Origin: Spirosoma arboris
Lineage (GTDB): Bacteria > Bacteroidota > Bacteroidia > Cytophagales > Spirosomataceae
Direction of reading: 5' to 3'
Assembly (NCBI RefSeq): GCF_009754945.1
Contig: NZ_WPIN01000002.1
Location: 620,001 to 684,000 of the forward strand
DNA length: 64,000 nucleotides
A program made the translations under genes and the position numbers. This document shows, one piece after another, positions 37,105-45,058 of the stretch. The notes beneath the pieces were generated by a model. That model had not been told where the DNA came from. It ran no database searches and saw only the letters and a list, made by a program, of their open reading frames with translations. Every line of letters starts with the position of its first letter. The first letter of the stretch is position 1.

Positions 37105-37551
37105 TTGCAGAACTTCGTCCATATTCTCTCAAAACTACCCTACAGCAAACCATTTTTGTTTGTCGATCACTTGCATTCGGTCGACGAAAACGGGGTGGAA
37201 GGCAGTTATACCTTTCCAGGAGATTCCTATTTTTATAAGGGTCATTTTGCCGGACAACCCATCACGCCCGGTGTTATTTTAACTGAAGTGATGGCTCAGA
37301 TAGGCGTTGTTTGTCTGGGCATTTTTTTACTGGCCGACGCCCAGCACAGCGATATAGACATTGCCCTCACATCCACTCAGGTTGACTTTTATAAGCCCGT
37401 TCTCCCTACCGAAACAGTTATTGTACGCTCAACAAAAGACTATTTTCGATTTCATAAGTTGAAATGTAAAGTAGAGATGCTAAACAGCGATGGCGAACTA
37501 ATTTGCCGGGGCGCTATTTCAGGTATGATGAAACCGAAAAAGTATGCGTAA
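37105..37551 (+). CDS. FabZ-like 3-hydroxyacyl-ACP dehydratase
   Basis: A 148-residue hotdog-fold dehydratase that removes water from 3-hydroxyacyl-ACP. It starts with LPYSKPFLFVDHLHSVDENGVEGSYTFPGD. The active site helix region is GHFAGQPITPGVILTEVMAQ with His47 and Glu61, the same 14-residue spacing as in E. coli FabZ. The start appears to be TTG (37105), 9 bp after the reductase stop; no ATG lies before the conserved N-terminus. Its last 8 bases overlap the ketosynthase start, so it is part of the operon. Confidence 0.9.
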   Translation: MQNFVHILSKLPYSKPFLFVDHLHSVDENGVEGSYTFPGDSYFYKGHFAGQPITPGVILTEVMAQIGVVCLGIFLLADAQHSDIDIALTSTQVDFYKPVLPTETVIVRSTKDYFRFHKLKCKVEMLNSDGELICRGAISGMMKPKKYA

Positions 37552-38815
37552 TCGAGTCGTTATTACGGGTTTAGGTGTAGTTTCTCCCAATGCAGTAGGT
37601 GTGCCTTTGTTTTTAGAGGCCATTCAGCAGGGACGAAGCGGTATCACGTTTCATCAGGAATTAGCCGAGATGAAATTCTCTTGCCAGATTGGGGGCATCC
37701 CGCCTGTAACCGAACCGCATAAACATCAGTATTTCTCTGATTTACAACTTCATCAGCTCAATAGCAGTGGCATAATTTATGGCGTTATTGCCGGTATGGA
37801 AGCCTGGCAGCATGCTGGCCTATCGGTAGCTACTGATGAACCCGACTGGGATAGTGGAATTGTGTTTGGAACCGGCATTTTGGGCATCGACAAGATTCGG
37901 GAAGCCATTTACAAAGTCGATCAGGGACAGGTCAGGCGGTTAGGCAGTACAGCCGTAGTGCAAACCATGACCAGCGGAGTTAGTGCATACCTGAGCGGAA
38001 TGTTAGGATGCGGCAATCAAATCACCGCTAATTCGGCGGCTTGTGCTACGGGTACTGAGGCCCTCTGGTTAGCCTATGATCGCATTGTTAATGGGTATGC
38101 TAAACGAATGCTGGCCGGTAGCTGCAATGATCACGGCCCTTATATCTGGGGTGGCTTCGACGCCATGCGCGTACTCCCCTATCAATACAATAACACACCC
38201 GAGAAAGCATCGAGACCCTTAAGCGCCACCGCGAGTGGTTTCGTTCCTGCCAGTGGTGCAGGCGCTTTAGTACTCGAATCATTGGATAGTGCGCTGGATC
38301 GAAAGGCTACTATTTATGCGGAAGTACTTGGTGGTCATGTCAATTCTGGTGGCCAGCGGGGTGGAGGTTCCATGACCGCCCCCAATGCCGCTGCGGTAAA
38401 ACGATGTATCCAAAAAGCCATGGAACAGGCCAATGTTCAACCCGAAGAGATTGATGTGATCGATGGCCATTTAACGGCTACGATAAAAGATTCGGCCGAA
38501 GTGAGCGCCTGGTGCGAGGCTCTGCAACGAAGTGAAGATAACTTTCCCATTATTAACTCTCTGAAATCAATGGTGGGGCACTGTTTGAGTGCTGCCGGAA
38601 GCATTGAGTGCGTAGCAGCTGTTTTGGAGTTATATCATGGATTTGTGTACCCATCCCTCAATTCAGAAGATCCACACCCCGATATTTCAGCTCTGATTAA
38701 TCCAGCGAAAATTCCGCAGCAACTTATTCATAGGGACATTCAGGTAATTGCCAAGGCCAATTTTGGTTTCGGCGATGTGAATGCATGTGTCATCTTAAAA
38801 AAGTTTCAATCCTAA
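37544..38815 (+). CDS. Beta-ketoacyl-ACP synthase (KAS II-like)
   Basis: A 423-residue thiolase-fold condensing enzyme that elongates the acyl-ACP chain. It starts RNRVVITGLGVVSPNAVGV. The Cys-His-His triad is present: Cys167 in NSAACATGTEAL, His309 in IDGHLTATIKDSAE, and His346 in MVGHCLSAAGSIE. FGFGDVNACVIL closes the protein. The first His block reads G-H-L-T-A-T rather than the common A-H-G-T-G-T, so it is a diverged clade. No chain-length factor or acyltransferase domain accompanies it; malonyl-ACP would come from housekeeping FabD. Confidence 0.92.
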   Translation: MRNRVVITGLGVVSPNAVGVPLFLEAIQQGRSGITFHQELAEMKFSCQIGGIPPVTEPHKHQYFSDLQLHQLNSSGIIYGVIAGMEAWQHAGLSVATDEPDWDSGIVFGTGILGIDKIREAIYKVDQGQVRRLGSTAVVQTMTSGVSAYLSGMLGCGNQITANSAACATGTEALWLAYDRIVNGYAKRMLAGSCNDHGPYIWGGFDAMRVLPYQYNNTPEKASRPLSATASGFVPASGAGALVLESLDSALDRKATIYAEVLGGHVNSGGQRGGGSMTAPNAAAVKRCIQKAMEQANVQPEEIDVIDGHLTATIKDSAEVSAWCEALQRSEDNFPIINSLKSMVGHCLSAAGSIECVAAVLELYHGFVYPSLNSEDPHPDISALINPAKIPQQLIHRDIQVIAKANFGFGDVNACVILKKFQS

Positions 38816-38822
38816 ACTGGCT

Positions 38823-39080
38823 ATGCAAACGAAAGAAGAATTAATCGAAACGCTCAAAAAAATTGTAAAGCCCTATGTTCAGGATGAACAGGCATTTGAG
38901 AACGTTACGGAGGATACCGACTTCATTAAAGACTTAAAAATTAATTCGGCGAATCTGGTCGATATTGCCCTTGATGTCGAAGAAGCCTACGATATTGAGA
39001 TTGATAATGAGTCGATGGAGCAAATGCTTACAGTTGGGTCAGCAATCGAAATCATTACGAAAAAGCTGGCCGAAAAATGA
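38823..39080 (+). CDS. Acyl carrier protein
   Basis: An 85-residue acidic ACP. The phosphopantetheine site is Ser42 in DFIKDLKINSANLVDIALDVEE; the usual D-S-L is N-S-A here. Helix II then reads as in other ACPs (DIALDVEEAYDIEI). It lies 7 bp after the ketosynthase, and its stop overlaps the start of the phosphopantetheinyl transferase gene by ATGA. It would carry the growing acyl chain and probably hand it to the type III PKS. Confidence 0.92.
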   Translation: MQTKEELIETLKKIVKPYVQDEQAFENVTEDTDFIKDLKINSANLVDIALDVEEAYDIEIDNESMEQMLTVGSAIEIITKKLAEK

Positions 39081-39694
39081 TCGGCAATGACATTGTTGAT
39101 CGGGCGCAGGCACACCGTGAAAGCAACTGGCAACGAAGGGGCTTTCTGGAAAAACTATTTACTATACACGAACAGAAACTCATCCTGACAGCAGACGACC
39201 CTGAACGAATAGTTTGGCTACTCTGGAGCATTAAAGAGAGTGCCTATAAAGCAAGCTTCCGGGAAACCGGAAAGCGCATTTTTGCTCCCAGAAAATTAGC
39301 CTGCCAGATTATATCAATAAGCGATGAAACGGCCGAAGGGGTCGTTTTTTACGAAAAAATTTACCAGACAAAATCATTAATTACGCCACAATACATTGCC
39401 AGCACGGCAACTTCGGCAAACACTTCTTCAAGTTTGCATCAGACAATTATTCCGTTCGAAAAAGCCACTTACCAAGATCAGCACCTATTAATTCGGGAAA
39501 AAATAAAGCAATACTGTACAGATAGTTTATCCATTCCGAAAGAGAATAGCTACATCCAAAAAGATTCGAACAGTGTTCCTATTTTAACGCTCGTTAAATC
39601 TTCCACAGAGCAACTACATATTCCTATCAGTATAAGCCATCATGGTTACTATGGCGCATTTGCCATAGGTCCAAATAGAAGTCTGCCAGCCTGA
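39077..39694 (+). CDS. 4'-phosphopantetheinyl transferase superfamily protein
   Basis: A 205-residue enzyme expected to load the CoA-derived arm onto Ser42 of the neighbouring ACP. Core motifs are MIGNDIVD at the N-terminus (Mg-binding Asp) and WLLWSIKESAYKASFRETG (the W-x-x-K-E-x-x-x-K block). The first half is the recognisable domain; the second half is less conserved but includes ISISHHGYYGAFAIG, matching the usual S-x-S-H-x-x-x-x-A element, placed late. It is the last gene of the operon and starts inside the ACP stop. Confidence 0.88.
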   Translation: MIGNDIVDRAQAHRESNWQRRGFLEKLFTIHEQKLILTADDPERIVWLLWSIKESAYKASFRETGKRIFAPRKLACQIISISDETAEGVVFYEKIYQTKSLITPQYIASTATSANTSSSLHQTIIPFEKATYQDQHLLIREKIKQYCTDSLSIPKENSYIQKDSNSVPILTLVKSSTEQLHIPISISHHGYYGAFAIGPNRSLPA

Positions 39695-39779
39695 GATTAA
39701 ATGCCAACATTTACCTTACTTCATTGGTTATACGAGTCACAATCGCTTAATCAACGTTATTAATAAATACTACAACGTC

Positions 39780-41174
39780 ATGAAAAGGAAAATATGGGTC
39801 GTAGGCGCAATGCTGACAGCCATGGTCGGTCTATCATCCTGCGCTTCGACGGAGCGCTGGCTTTACGGCAAGTCAGAAAACAGTCAGGAAGATATTGTTC
39901 AGCGCGACCGCAGGAGCAACTCGCGAAATAGTCGCGATTCACAGAATGGAACATACGGCGACGATGAGCAGATGAGCAGCAACTCGCGGAATAGTAGCTC
40001 ATATCGAAACCCTTATCGTTCTTCAGATGATCAGGATAGCCGAATGAGTTATCGCGATCGGGATGATCGATCAAATCGAATGTCGGGTAGCGATTCATAC
40101 AATAATCGCTACAACAATTATGATGATCGGGATAATGATCGGTATTCGTCTAATGACCGTACTTATAATAACCGGGATTCTTACAATGATCGGTATAATG
40201 ACCGCTCGTATGATAGCCGAAATTCATCCAATAACCGGTATGATGATCGGAATTATAATGACCGGGACAATAATCGGGACTCGTATAATAGCCGTTCCGA
40301 CAATGACAATTACCGAAGCCGGAATGACTATTCGTCAAACGATCGTCGGAATGACGACCGGAACTCGAACGACCGGTACGATAATCGGAGTTCATCGAAT
40401 GATCGGTATGACAACCGGGATTCACGAGATTCTCGGGACTCCAATAACAATAACGACCGGATGATGTCGGATAGAGATCGGGACCGGGATATGCGTCGGG
40501 ACGATAACCGGAATGATCGATACAACGATAACAACTCAAATCGGCGGGATGATCGGGATAACCGAAATGACTACAATGACCGTCGGGATGATAATCGGAA
40601 TAATAATAACGATAGTCGTTACGACGATCGGAATAACCGTCGCTCAGACGACCGTCAGAATAACAACTCTTCTGATGATCGGGATAATCGCCGAAATTCT
40701 GATCAAAATCAAGACAATCGCAACAGCGACAATCGGACTAATTCTGACAATCGTGATAACCGAAATAACGACGATAATCGGAATAATCAGAGCAATTCCA
40801 GCAATCGAAGCAATTCCGATAATCGTCAGGATGATCAGTCGAATAGCCGGAATAACGATCAATCCAACAACCAATCCTCAGATCGTGACCGTCGCGACCT
40901 AACGGATCGAATTTCGGCACAAATGGATAAACTTGACGATCAGATAGATGATGCCAAAGCTGACGTAAAAAACGAAAGTCGTAAAGAGCGTAAAAAACGG
41001 GAAGAGCGTATAAATGATCTACAGGATAAGCGTCGTCAACTGGCCGATTCCTATATTAAGGTACAACGATCCAGCGCTGACGACTTCGATAAAGTGAAGA
41101 AAGAAACAAACAAGCTTGTCGACGACATCGGTGATTCGATGGATAAAGCAGGCGATAAGATTGATAAAAAATAA
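39780..41174 (+). CDS. Asp/Asn/Arg/Ser-rich low-complexity lipoprotein
   Basis: A 464-residue protein of unknown function. The N-terminus MKRKIWVVGAMLTAMVGLSS with the following Cys (LSSC) is a lipoprotein signal. Residues about 40-373 are almost only Asp, Asn, Arg, Ser and Tyr in short units such as DRYDNRDSRD, built at DNA level from GATCGG and AATGATCGG-like words, and should be disordered. Residues about 375-464 form a charged helical segment (RISAQMDKLDDQIDDAKADV … KKETNKLVDDIGDSMDKAGD) likely to be a coiled coil. Because the DNA is repetitive, other frames and the opposite strand are also open; the signal peptide and helical tail show this frame is the real one. It starts 85 bp after the PPTase gene, same strand. 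A strong terminator follows. Confidence 0.85.
   Translation: MKRKIWVVGAMLTAMVGLSSCASTERWLYGKSENSQEDIVQRDRRSNSRNSRDSQNGTYGDDEQMSSNSRNSSSYRNPYRSSDDQDSRMSYRDRDDRSNRMSGSDSYNNRYNNYDDRDNDRYSSNDRTYNNRDSYNDRYNDRSYDSRNSSNNRYDDRNYNDRDNNRDSYNSRSDNDNYRSRNDYSSNDRRNDDRNSNDRYDNRSSSNDRYDNRDSRDSRDSNNNNDRMMSDRDRDRDMRRDDNRNDRYNDNNSNRRDDRDNRNDYNDRRDDNRNNNNDSRYDDRNNRRSDDRQNNNSSDDRDNRRNSDQNQDNRNSDNRTNSDNRDNRNNDDNRNNQSNSSNRSNSDNRQDDQSNSRNNDQSNNQSSDRDRRDLTDRISAQMDKLDDQIDDAKADVKNESRKERKKREERINDLQDKRRQLADSYIKVQRSSADDFDKVKKETNKLVDDIGDSMDKAGDKIDKK
40060..40900 (+). repeat. Degenerate GATCGG-type short repeats
   Basis: The coding region is composed of interspersed GATCGG, GATAATCGG, AATGATCGG and GACCGG words with no long unit. 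This fits expansion by slippage and selection on composition, and length variation between strains is likely. Confidence 0.7.
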
Positions 41175-41201
41175 GCAACTATCCATAATGTCGTGTCTTG
41201 G

Positions 41202-41232
41202 AGGGCTGGTTCAGTGAACCAGCCCTTCTTTG
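41202..41232 (+). terminator. Terminator after the low-complexity lipoprotein gene
   Basis: AGGGCTGGTTCA and TGAACCAGCCCT form a near-perfect palindrome followed by TCTTTGTC, 27 bp after the stop codon. Confidence 0.8.
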
Positions 41233-41266
41233 TCATATAGGCAAGTAGCGATAAAGGCGAACAAGC

Positions 41267-41274
41267 TATCTTTG
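41267..41274 (+). promoter_or_regulatory. Candidate -7 element (TATCTTTG) of the gamma-CA gene
   Basis: TATCTTTG matches the Bacteroidota TAnnTTTG consensus and ends 4 bases before the ATG at 41279. If used, the transcript would start at or next to the start codon and be leaderless. No good -33 TTTG is at the usual distance. Confidence 0.45.
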
Positions 41275-41278
41275 TAGC

Positions 41279-41797
41279 ATGGCACTTATTAAATCTGTTC
41301 GGGGAATTGCGCCGGTATTTGGCGAAAACTGCTGGTATGCAGACAATTCCACTATTGTAGGCGAAGTGATTATGGGTCGCGACTGCACGGTCTGGTTCAA
41401 TGCAGTTATTCGAGGTGATGTCAATTCGATCACCATTGGCGACCGGACCAATATTCAGGATGGAGCAGTCATTCACTGTACCTATCAACGATCTAAAACT
41501 ACTATTGGTAACTATGTTTCCATTGCCCACAACGCCGTTGTTCATGGCTGCACAATTGAAGACAATGTGCTGATTGGCATGGGAGCGATCGTCATGGATG
41601 GAGCAGTTATTGGTACGGGCAGTATCATTGCAGCTGGCGCTATTGTTACCCAGAACACTGTTGTACCACCTGGCTCTATTTATGCAGGGAATCCAGCCCG
41701 TTTCTTAAAAGCCGTTTCGCCAGAGCAGGGCGAAGTTTTTGCCCGCACAGCCAATAACTATGTGATGTATGCAAGCTGGTTTAAAGAAGTGGTGTAG
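41279..41797 (+). CDS. Gamma-carbonic anhydrase-like / transferase hexapeptide protein
   Basis: A 172-residue left-handed beta-helix protein of the gamma-carbonic anhydrase family (YrdA/CaiE/PaaY-like). Hexapeptide repeats are evident: NSTIVGEVIMGRDCTVWFNAVIRGDVNSITIGDRTNIQDG and DNVLIGMGAIVMDGAVIGTGSIIAAGAIV. The three metal-binding His are in VIHCTY and SIAHNAVVHGC. Many members have no proven carbonic anhydrase activity, so the function is uncertain. The gene stands alone between a terminator and a repeat. Confidence 0.9.
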   Translation: MALIKSVRGIAPVFGENCWYADNSTIVGEVIMGRDCTVWFNAVIRGDVNSITIGDRTNIQDGAVIHCTYQRSKTTIGNYVSIAHNAVVHGCTIEDNVLIGMGAIVMDGAVIGTGSIIAAGAIVTQNTVVPPGSIYAGNPARFLKAVSPEQGEVFARTANNYVMYASWFKEVV

Positions 41798-41805
41798 GAG
41801 AAATG

Positions 41806-41892
41806 GGTGTAGTGAGTGAAATGAGTGTAGTAAGTACGTTAGTTAACTAGTATACTCACTCCACTTACTGCATTCATTTCACTCACTCCACC
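41806..41892. repeat. Imperfect long inverted repeat of GTGAGTGAA words
   Basis: Arm 41806-41836 (GGTGTAGTGAGTGAAATGAG…) pairs with 41853-41892 (…CATTTCACTCACTCCACC) with a few mismatches around a TTAGTTAACTAG centre. It lies between the gamma-CA and HupE-like genes and also contains internal ~10-bp tandem words. Confidence 0.75.
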
Positions 41893-41923
41893 AATTCCAC
41901 TTACTCCCCCAACAACCAAACTC

Positions 41924-42541
41924 ATGGACGACTTTCTGATCTATCTTCGCTTAGGTTTCGATCATATTACCGATCCTAGCGGGTATGACCATATCCTGTT
42001 TGTAATCGCACTCTGCGCCGTTTATACAGCACGGCAATGGAAACAGGTATTAATTCTGGTTACTGCTTTTACTATTGGACACTCGATTACTCTGGCTCTG
42101 GCAACACTACAGCTTATTCAGTATAAAACTGCTTTAATTGAGTTGCTTATTCCCATTACGATTCTTATTACGGCAGTTACTAATTTCTTCTTCCAGGAAT
42201 CAGGCTCGCGAAAATCCTCAAAGGTTCGGGAACCCAATCGTCCCTGGCGATACGGGCTTGCGCTAACATTCGGCCTTATTCATGGCATGGGTTTTTCGAA
42301 TTATCTCCGCAGTTTGCTAGGTCGCGAAGCCGACATTGTGAAACCACTGCTGGCGTTTAATATCGGGCTGGAAATTGGCCAGTTGGTTATTGTCAGCCTT
42401 ATTCTTGGATTGGCTTATCTCATAATCGACGTATTGCGGACTAACCGCTTACGATGGACACTCGTTGTGTCGGGAATAGTAGCCGGTATGGCTCTATCGC
42501 TCATTATCAACAATGAGTATCTGAGCGAGTTGGTCAAGTAG
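41924..42541 (+). CDS. HupE/UreJ-family membrane protein
   Basis: A 205-residue protein with about six membrane helices. It matches the HupE/UreJ-2 group, putative metal (nickel/cobalt-type) permeases: DPSGYDHILFVIALCAVYTARQWKQVLILVTAFTIGHSITLALATL at the N-terminus and the FGLIHGMGFSNYLRSLLG block. The His residues in DHILF, FTIGHS and IHGMGF could bind metal. No hydrogenase or urease gene is present here, so transport of nickel is only a family-level guess. Confidence 0.85.
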   Translation: MDDFLIYLRLGFDHITDPSGYDHILFVIALCAVYTARQWKQVLILVTAFTIGHSITLALATLQLIQYKTALIELLIPITILITAVTNFFFQESGSRKSSKVREPNRPWRYGLALTFGLIHGMGFSNYLRSLLGREADIVKPLLAFNIGLEIGQLVIVSLILGLAYLIIDVLRTNRLRWTLVVSGIVAGMALSLIINNEYLSELVK

Positions 42542-42641
42542 CTCTATTTTCTAACGACACCCACCGCTTATTATAATACAAATTAGATAACCTCTTTTTT
42601 TTTGTATTTTTACCTCCTCGTCAACAACTATAAACCAATTT

Positions 42642-45032
42642 ATGCAAAAGATAATTTTGCTACTATCGGGTTTAGCCATTCCCTTATGGTATGCCCAGGC
42701 GCAAGCTCCTCAACCATCGACGCAACGCGCAAACACCCGTTTCGAACAGCTCGGGCCTATTTTACCTACTCCGAATACGTTTCGTACAGCTTCTGGTGCT
42801 CCCGGAAAAGACTATTTTCAGAACCGTGCTGACTATGATATAAAGGCTACACTTGACGATACCAAGCAAAAACTAACCGGTTCTGAAACGATTACTTATC
42901 ACAATAATTCAGGAGATGTATTGCCTTATGTCTGGCTTCAGTTGGATCAGAACACGTTCCGGGCTGATGTAGATGGTAGAACATCGCAGACAAGCAGCAT
43001 CAACGCCGAACAAGGAGCCAGTATCCAGCAACTTACAGCCAATACAACACTGGCTGCTAAAGATTACGGCGATAAGATCACATCAGTACGCGATCAGGCT
43101 GGCAAACCACTTAAATACACCATTAACCAGACCATGATGCGGATTGATTTGCCCCAGCCCGTTGGCCCAGGTAAATCCGTAGTTTTCTCCGTTGACTGGA
43201 ATTTCAACATTGTCGATGTTAGGAGTACAGGTGCTCGTGGCGGTTATGAATTCTTCCCAAAAGATGGCAACTATATCTACGAAATAGCTCAATGGTTCCC
43301 CCGCCTATGCGCATATAGCGACGTAACAGGTTGGCAGAACAAGCAATTTTATGGGCAGGGTGAATTCACGCTGATCTTCGGTAATTACAAACTAGCTTTA
43401 ACAGTGCCGAACGATCACATTGTTGGCGCAACGGGCGAATTACAGAACCCAACCCAAGTATTGACCCCAACCCAGATAAAACGCTGGAACGAAGCAAAAG
43501 GCAAGGGCGACAAACCTGGTGAAAATCCAGTTGTTATTGTAACGCAGGCCGAAGCCGAAGCAGCCGAAAAGGGCAAGCCAACCGGTACAAAGACCTGGAT
43601 TTATAAAGCGGATAACGTCCGTGACTTTTCCTTTGCCAGCAGCCGCAAGTTCATCTGGGACGCCCTTCAACCTAATGTAGAGGGTAAACGCGTTTGGGCA
43701 ATGTCCTTATACCCAAAAGAAGGCAATCCACTTTGGGGGCAATACTCAACCCGGCTGGTAGCGCATACGCTTCTCTCCTACTCGCGCCGGACTATTGCGT
43801 ATCCATATCCGGTAGCCTATTCTGTTCATGGTCCCGTTGGTGGTATGGAGTATCCAATGATTAGTTTCAACGGGGCTCGCCCAGAAGCTGACGGCACTTA
43901 CTCTGTAGGTACGAAGAATGGACTCATCGGAGTAATCATTCACGAAGTGGGTCACAATTTCTTTCCCATGATCGTTAATTCCGACGAGCGCCAATGGTCG
44001 TGGATGGACGAAGGTTTGAATAGTTTTCTTGAAGGATTAGCCTGTTTAGAATGGGATGCCAACTATCCAGCACGGGGCATCGATCCTCAATCGATTGTTC
44101 CTTACATGCGGATGGATTCTAGCCTTCAGGTGCCCATCATGAGCAGTTCCGACAATATTCCAAGAAATACCTTCGGACCGAACGCGTATAGCAAACCCGC
44201 CACAGGACTCAATATTTTGCGCGAGACCATTATGGGTCGCGAACTCTTCGATTACGCCTTTAAAGAATACGCTCGCCGATGGGCTTTCAAAACGCCCGAA
44301 CCGGCTGATTTCTTCCGTACTATGGAAGATGCATCAGGTGTTGATCTGGACTTTTTCTGGAAAGGTTGGTTCTACAGCGTGCAACCCGTTGACCAATCGT
44401 TGGTGAAAGTCGAGTGGTTCCAGGCCAGTTCACAGAACCCCGACATCACCAAAGCCGAAGCTCGCACTGCTGCCCAAAAGAGACTGAACACCATTAGTAA
44501 ACAACGCGACGCACTCAGTAAAGATGAAACCGTAGTTGCACAGGATAGTACAATGCGGGATTTTTACAACCAGTACGATCCTTATGCGGTTACGGAGGCC
44601 GACAAAAAGAAATATCAGGACTATCTAGCTTCATTAACAGCCGAAGAGCGCTTACTAGCCGAAGCAGGTACGAACTTCTATACGTTGTCATTGAAGAACA
44701 AAGGCGGCATTCCAATGCCAGTCATTCTACGGATGGAGTTTGAAGATGGCACTGATTCCGTAGCCCGTTTCCCAGCCGAAATCTGGCGTTTCAACGACGT
44801 ATCCATCCGGAAAGTGATTGCGACCAGCAAGAAAGTAAAGCAATGGACACTCGATCCCTATTATGAGATCGCAGATATTAACACAGAAGACAATTCGTTT
44901 CCGCCGGTAGCTCAACCGACGCGCTTCCAATTATTCAAACAACAGCAGCGTGGTGGTGGAGCAGCCGGGCCAAATCCGATGCAGCAGCAACGACAAACAG
45001 CACCTGCCAAACAGGGTACCGGTCGAAATTAA
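42642..45032 (+). CDS. Secreted M1-family metallopeptidase, first of a tandem pair
   Basis: A 796-residue zinc peptidase of the M1 (aminopeptidase N-like) family. A signal peptide (IILLLSGLAIPLWYAQAQ) is followed by the N-terminal beta domain (YDIKATLDDTKQKLTGSETITYHNNS), the exopeptidase motif GGMEYPMI, and the zinc site HEVGHNFFPMIVNSDERQW…DE: His434, His438 and Glu457, with the exact 18-residue spacing. ALNILRET and EYARRWAFKTPEPADFFRTME follow. The Gln-rich tail ends in GTGRN. The next gene is a close paralogue starting 26 bp later. No T9SS domain was found, so it is probably periplasmic. Confidence 0.93.
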   Translation: MQKIILLLSGLAIPLWYAQAQAPQPSTQRANTRFEQLGPILPTPNTFRTASGAPGKDYFQNRADYDIKATLDDTKQKLTGSETITYHNNSGDVLPYVWLQLDQNTFRADVDGRTSQTSSINAEQGASIQQLTANTTLAAKDYGDKITSVRDQAGKPLKYTINQTMMRIDLPQPVGPGKSVVFSVDWNFNIVDVRSTGARGGYEFFPKDGNYIYEIAQWFPRLCAYSDVTGWQNKQFYGQGEFTLIFGNYKLALTVPNDHIVGATGELQNPTQVLTPTQIKRWNEAKGKGDKPGENPVVIVTQAEAEAAEKGKPTGTKTWIYKADNVRDFSFASSRKFIWDALQPNVEGKRVWAMSLYPKEGNPLWGQYSTRLVAHTLLSYSRRTIAYPYPVAYSVHGPVGGMEYPMISFNGARPEADGTYSVGTKNGLIGVIIHEVGHNFFPMIVNSDERQWSWMDEGLNSFLEGLACLEWDANYPARGIDPQSIVPYMRMDSSLQVPIMSSSDNIPRNTFGPNAYSKPATGLNILRETIMGRELFDYAFKEYARRWAFKTPEPADFFRTMEDASGVDLDFFWKGWFYSVQPVDQSLVKVEWFQASSQNPDITKAEARTAAQKRLNTISKQRDALSKDETVVAQDSTMRDFYNQYDPYAVTEADKKKYQDYLASLTAEERLLAEAGTNFYTLSLKNKGGIPMPVILRMEFEDGTDSVARFPAEIWRFNDVSIRKVIATSKKVKQWTLDPYYEIADINTEDNSFPPVAQPTRFQLFKQQQRGGGAAGPNPMQQQRQTAPAKQGTGRN

Positions 45033-45058
45033 CAATCTCCATTAACCTACAACAGACA

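Noticed and set aside
39077..39694. Idea that the PPTase gene is truncated because its S-x-S-H block is late
   Set aside because: The N-terminal Asp and W-x-x-K-E motifs are intact and the length of 205 residues is normal for the superfamily.
33368..39694. Flexirubin or aryl polyene cluster
   Set aside because: Those use DarA/DarB or paired KS/CLF with many more genes; here a true type III PKS and a FabL-like reductase are present and no ammonia lyase is seen.
40063..40902. Several overlapping ORFs in other frames and on the opposite strand of the low-complexity lipoprotein
   Set aside because: The repetitive DNA has no stops in most frames; only the frame with the lipoprotein signal and helical tail makes sense.
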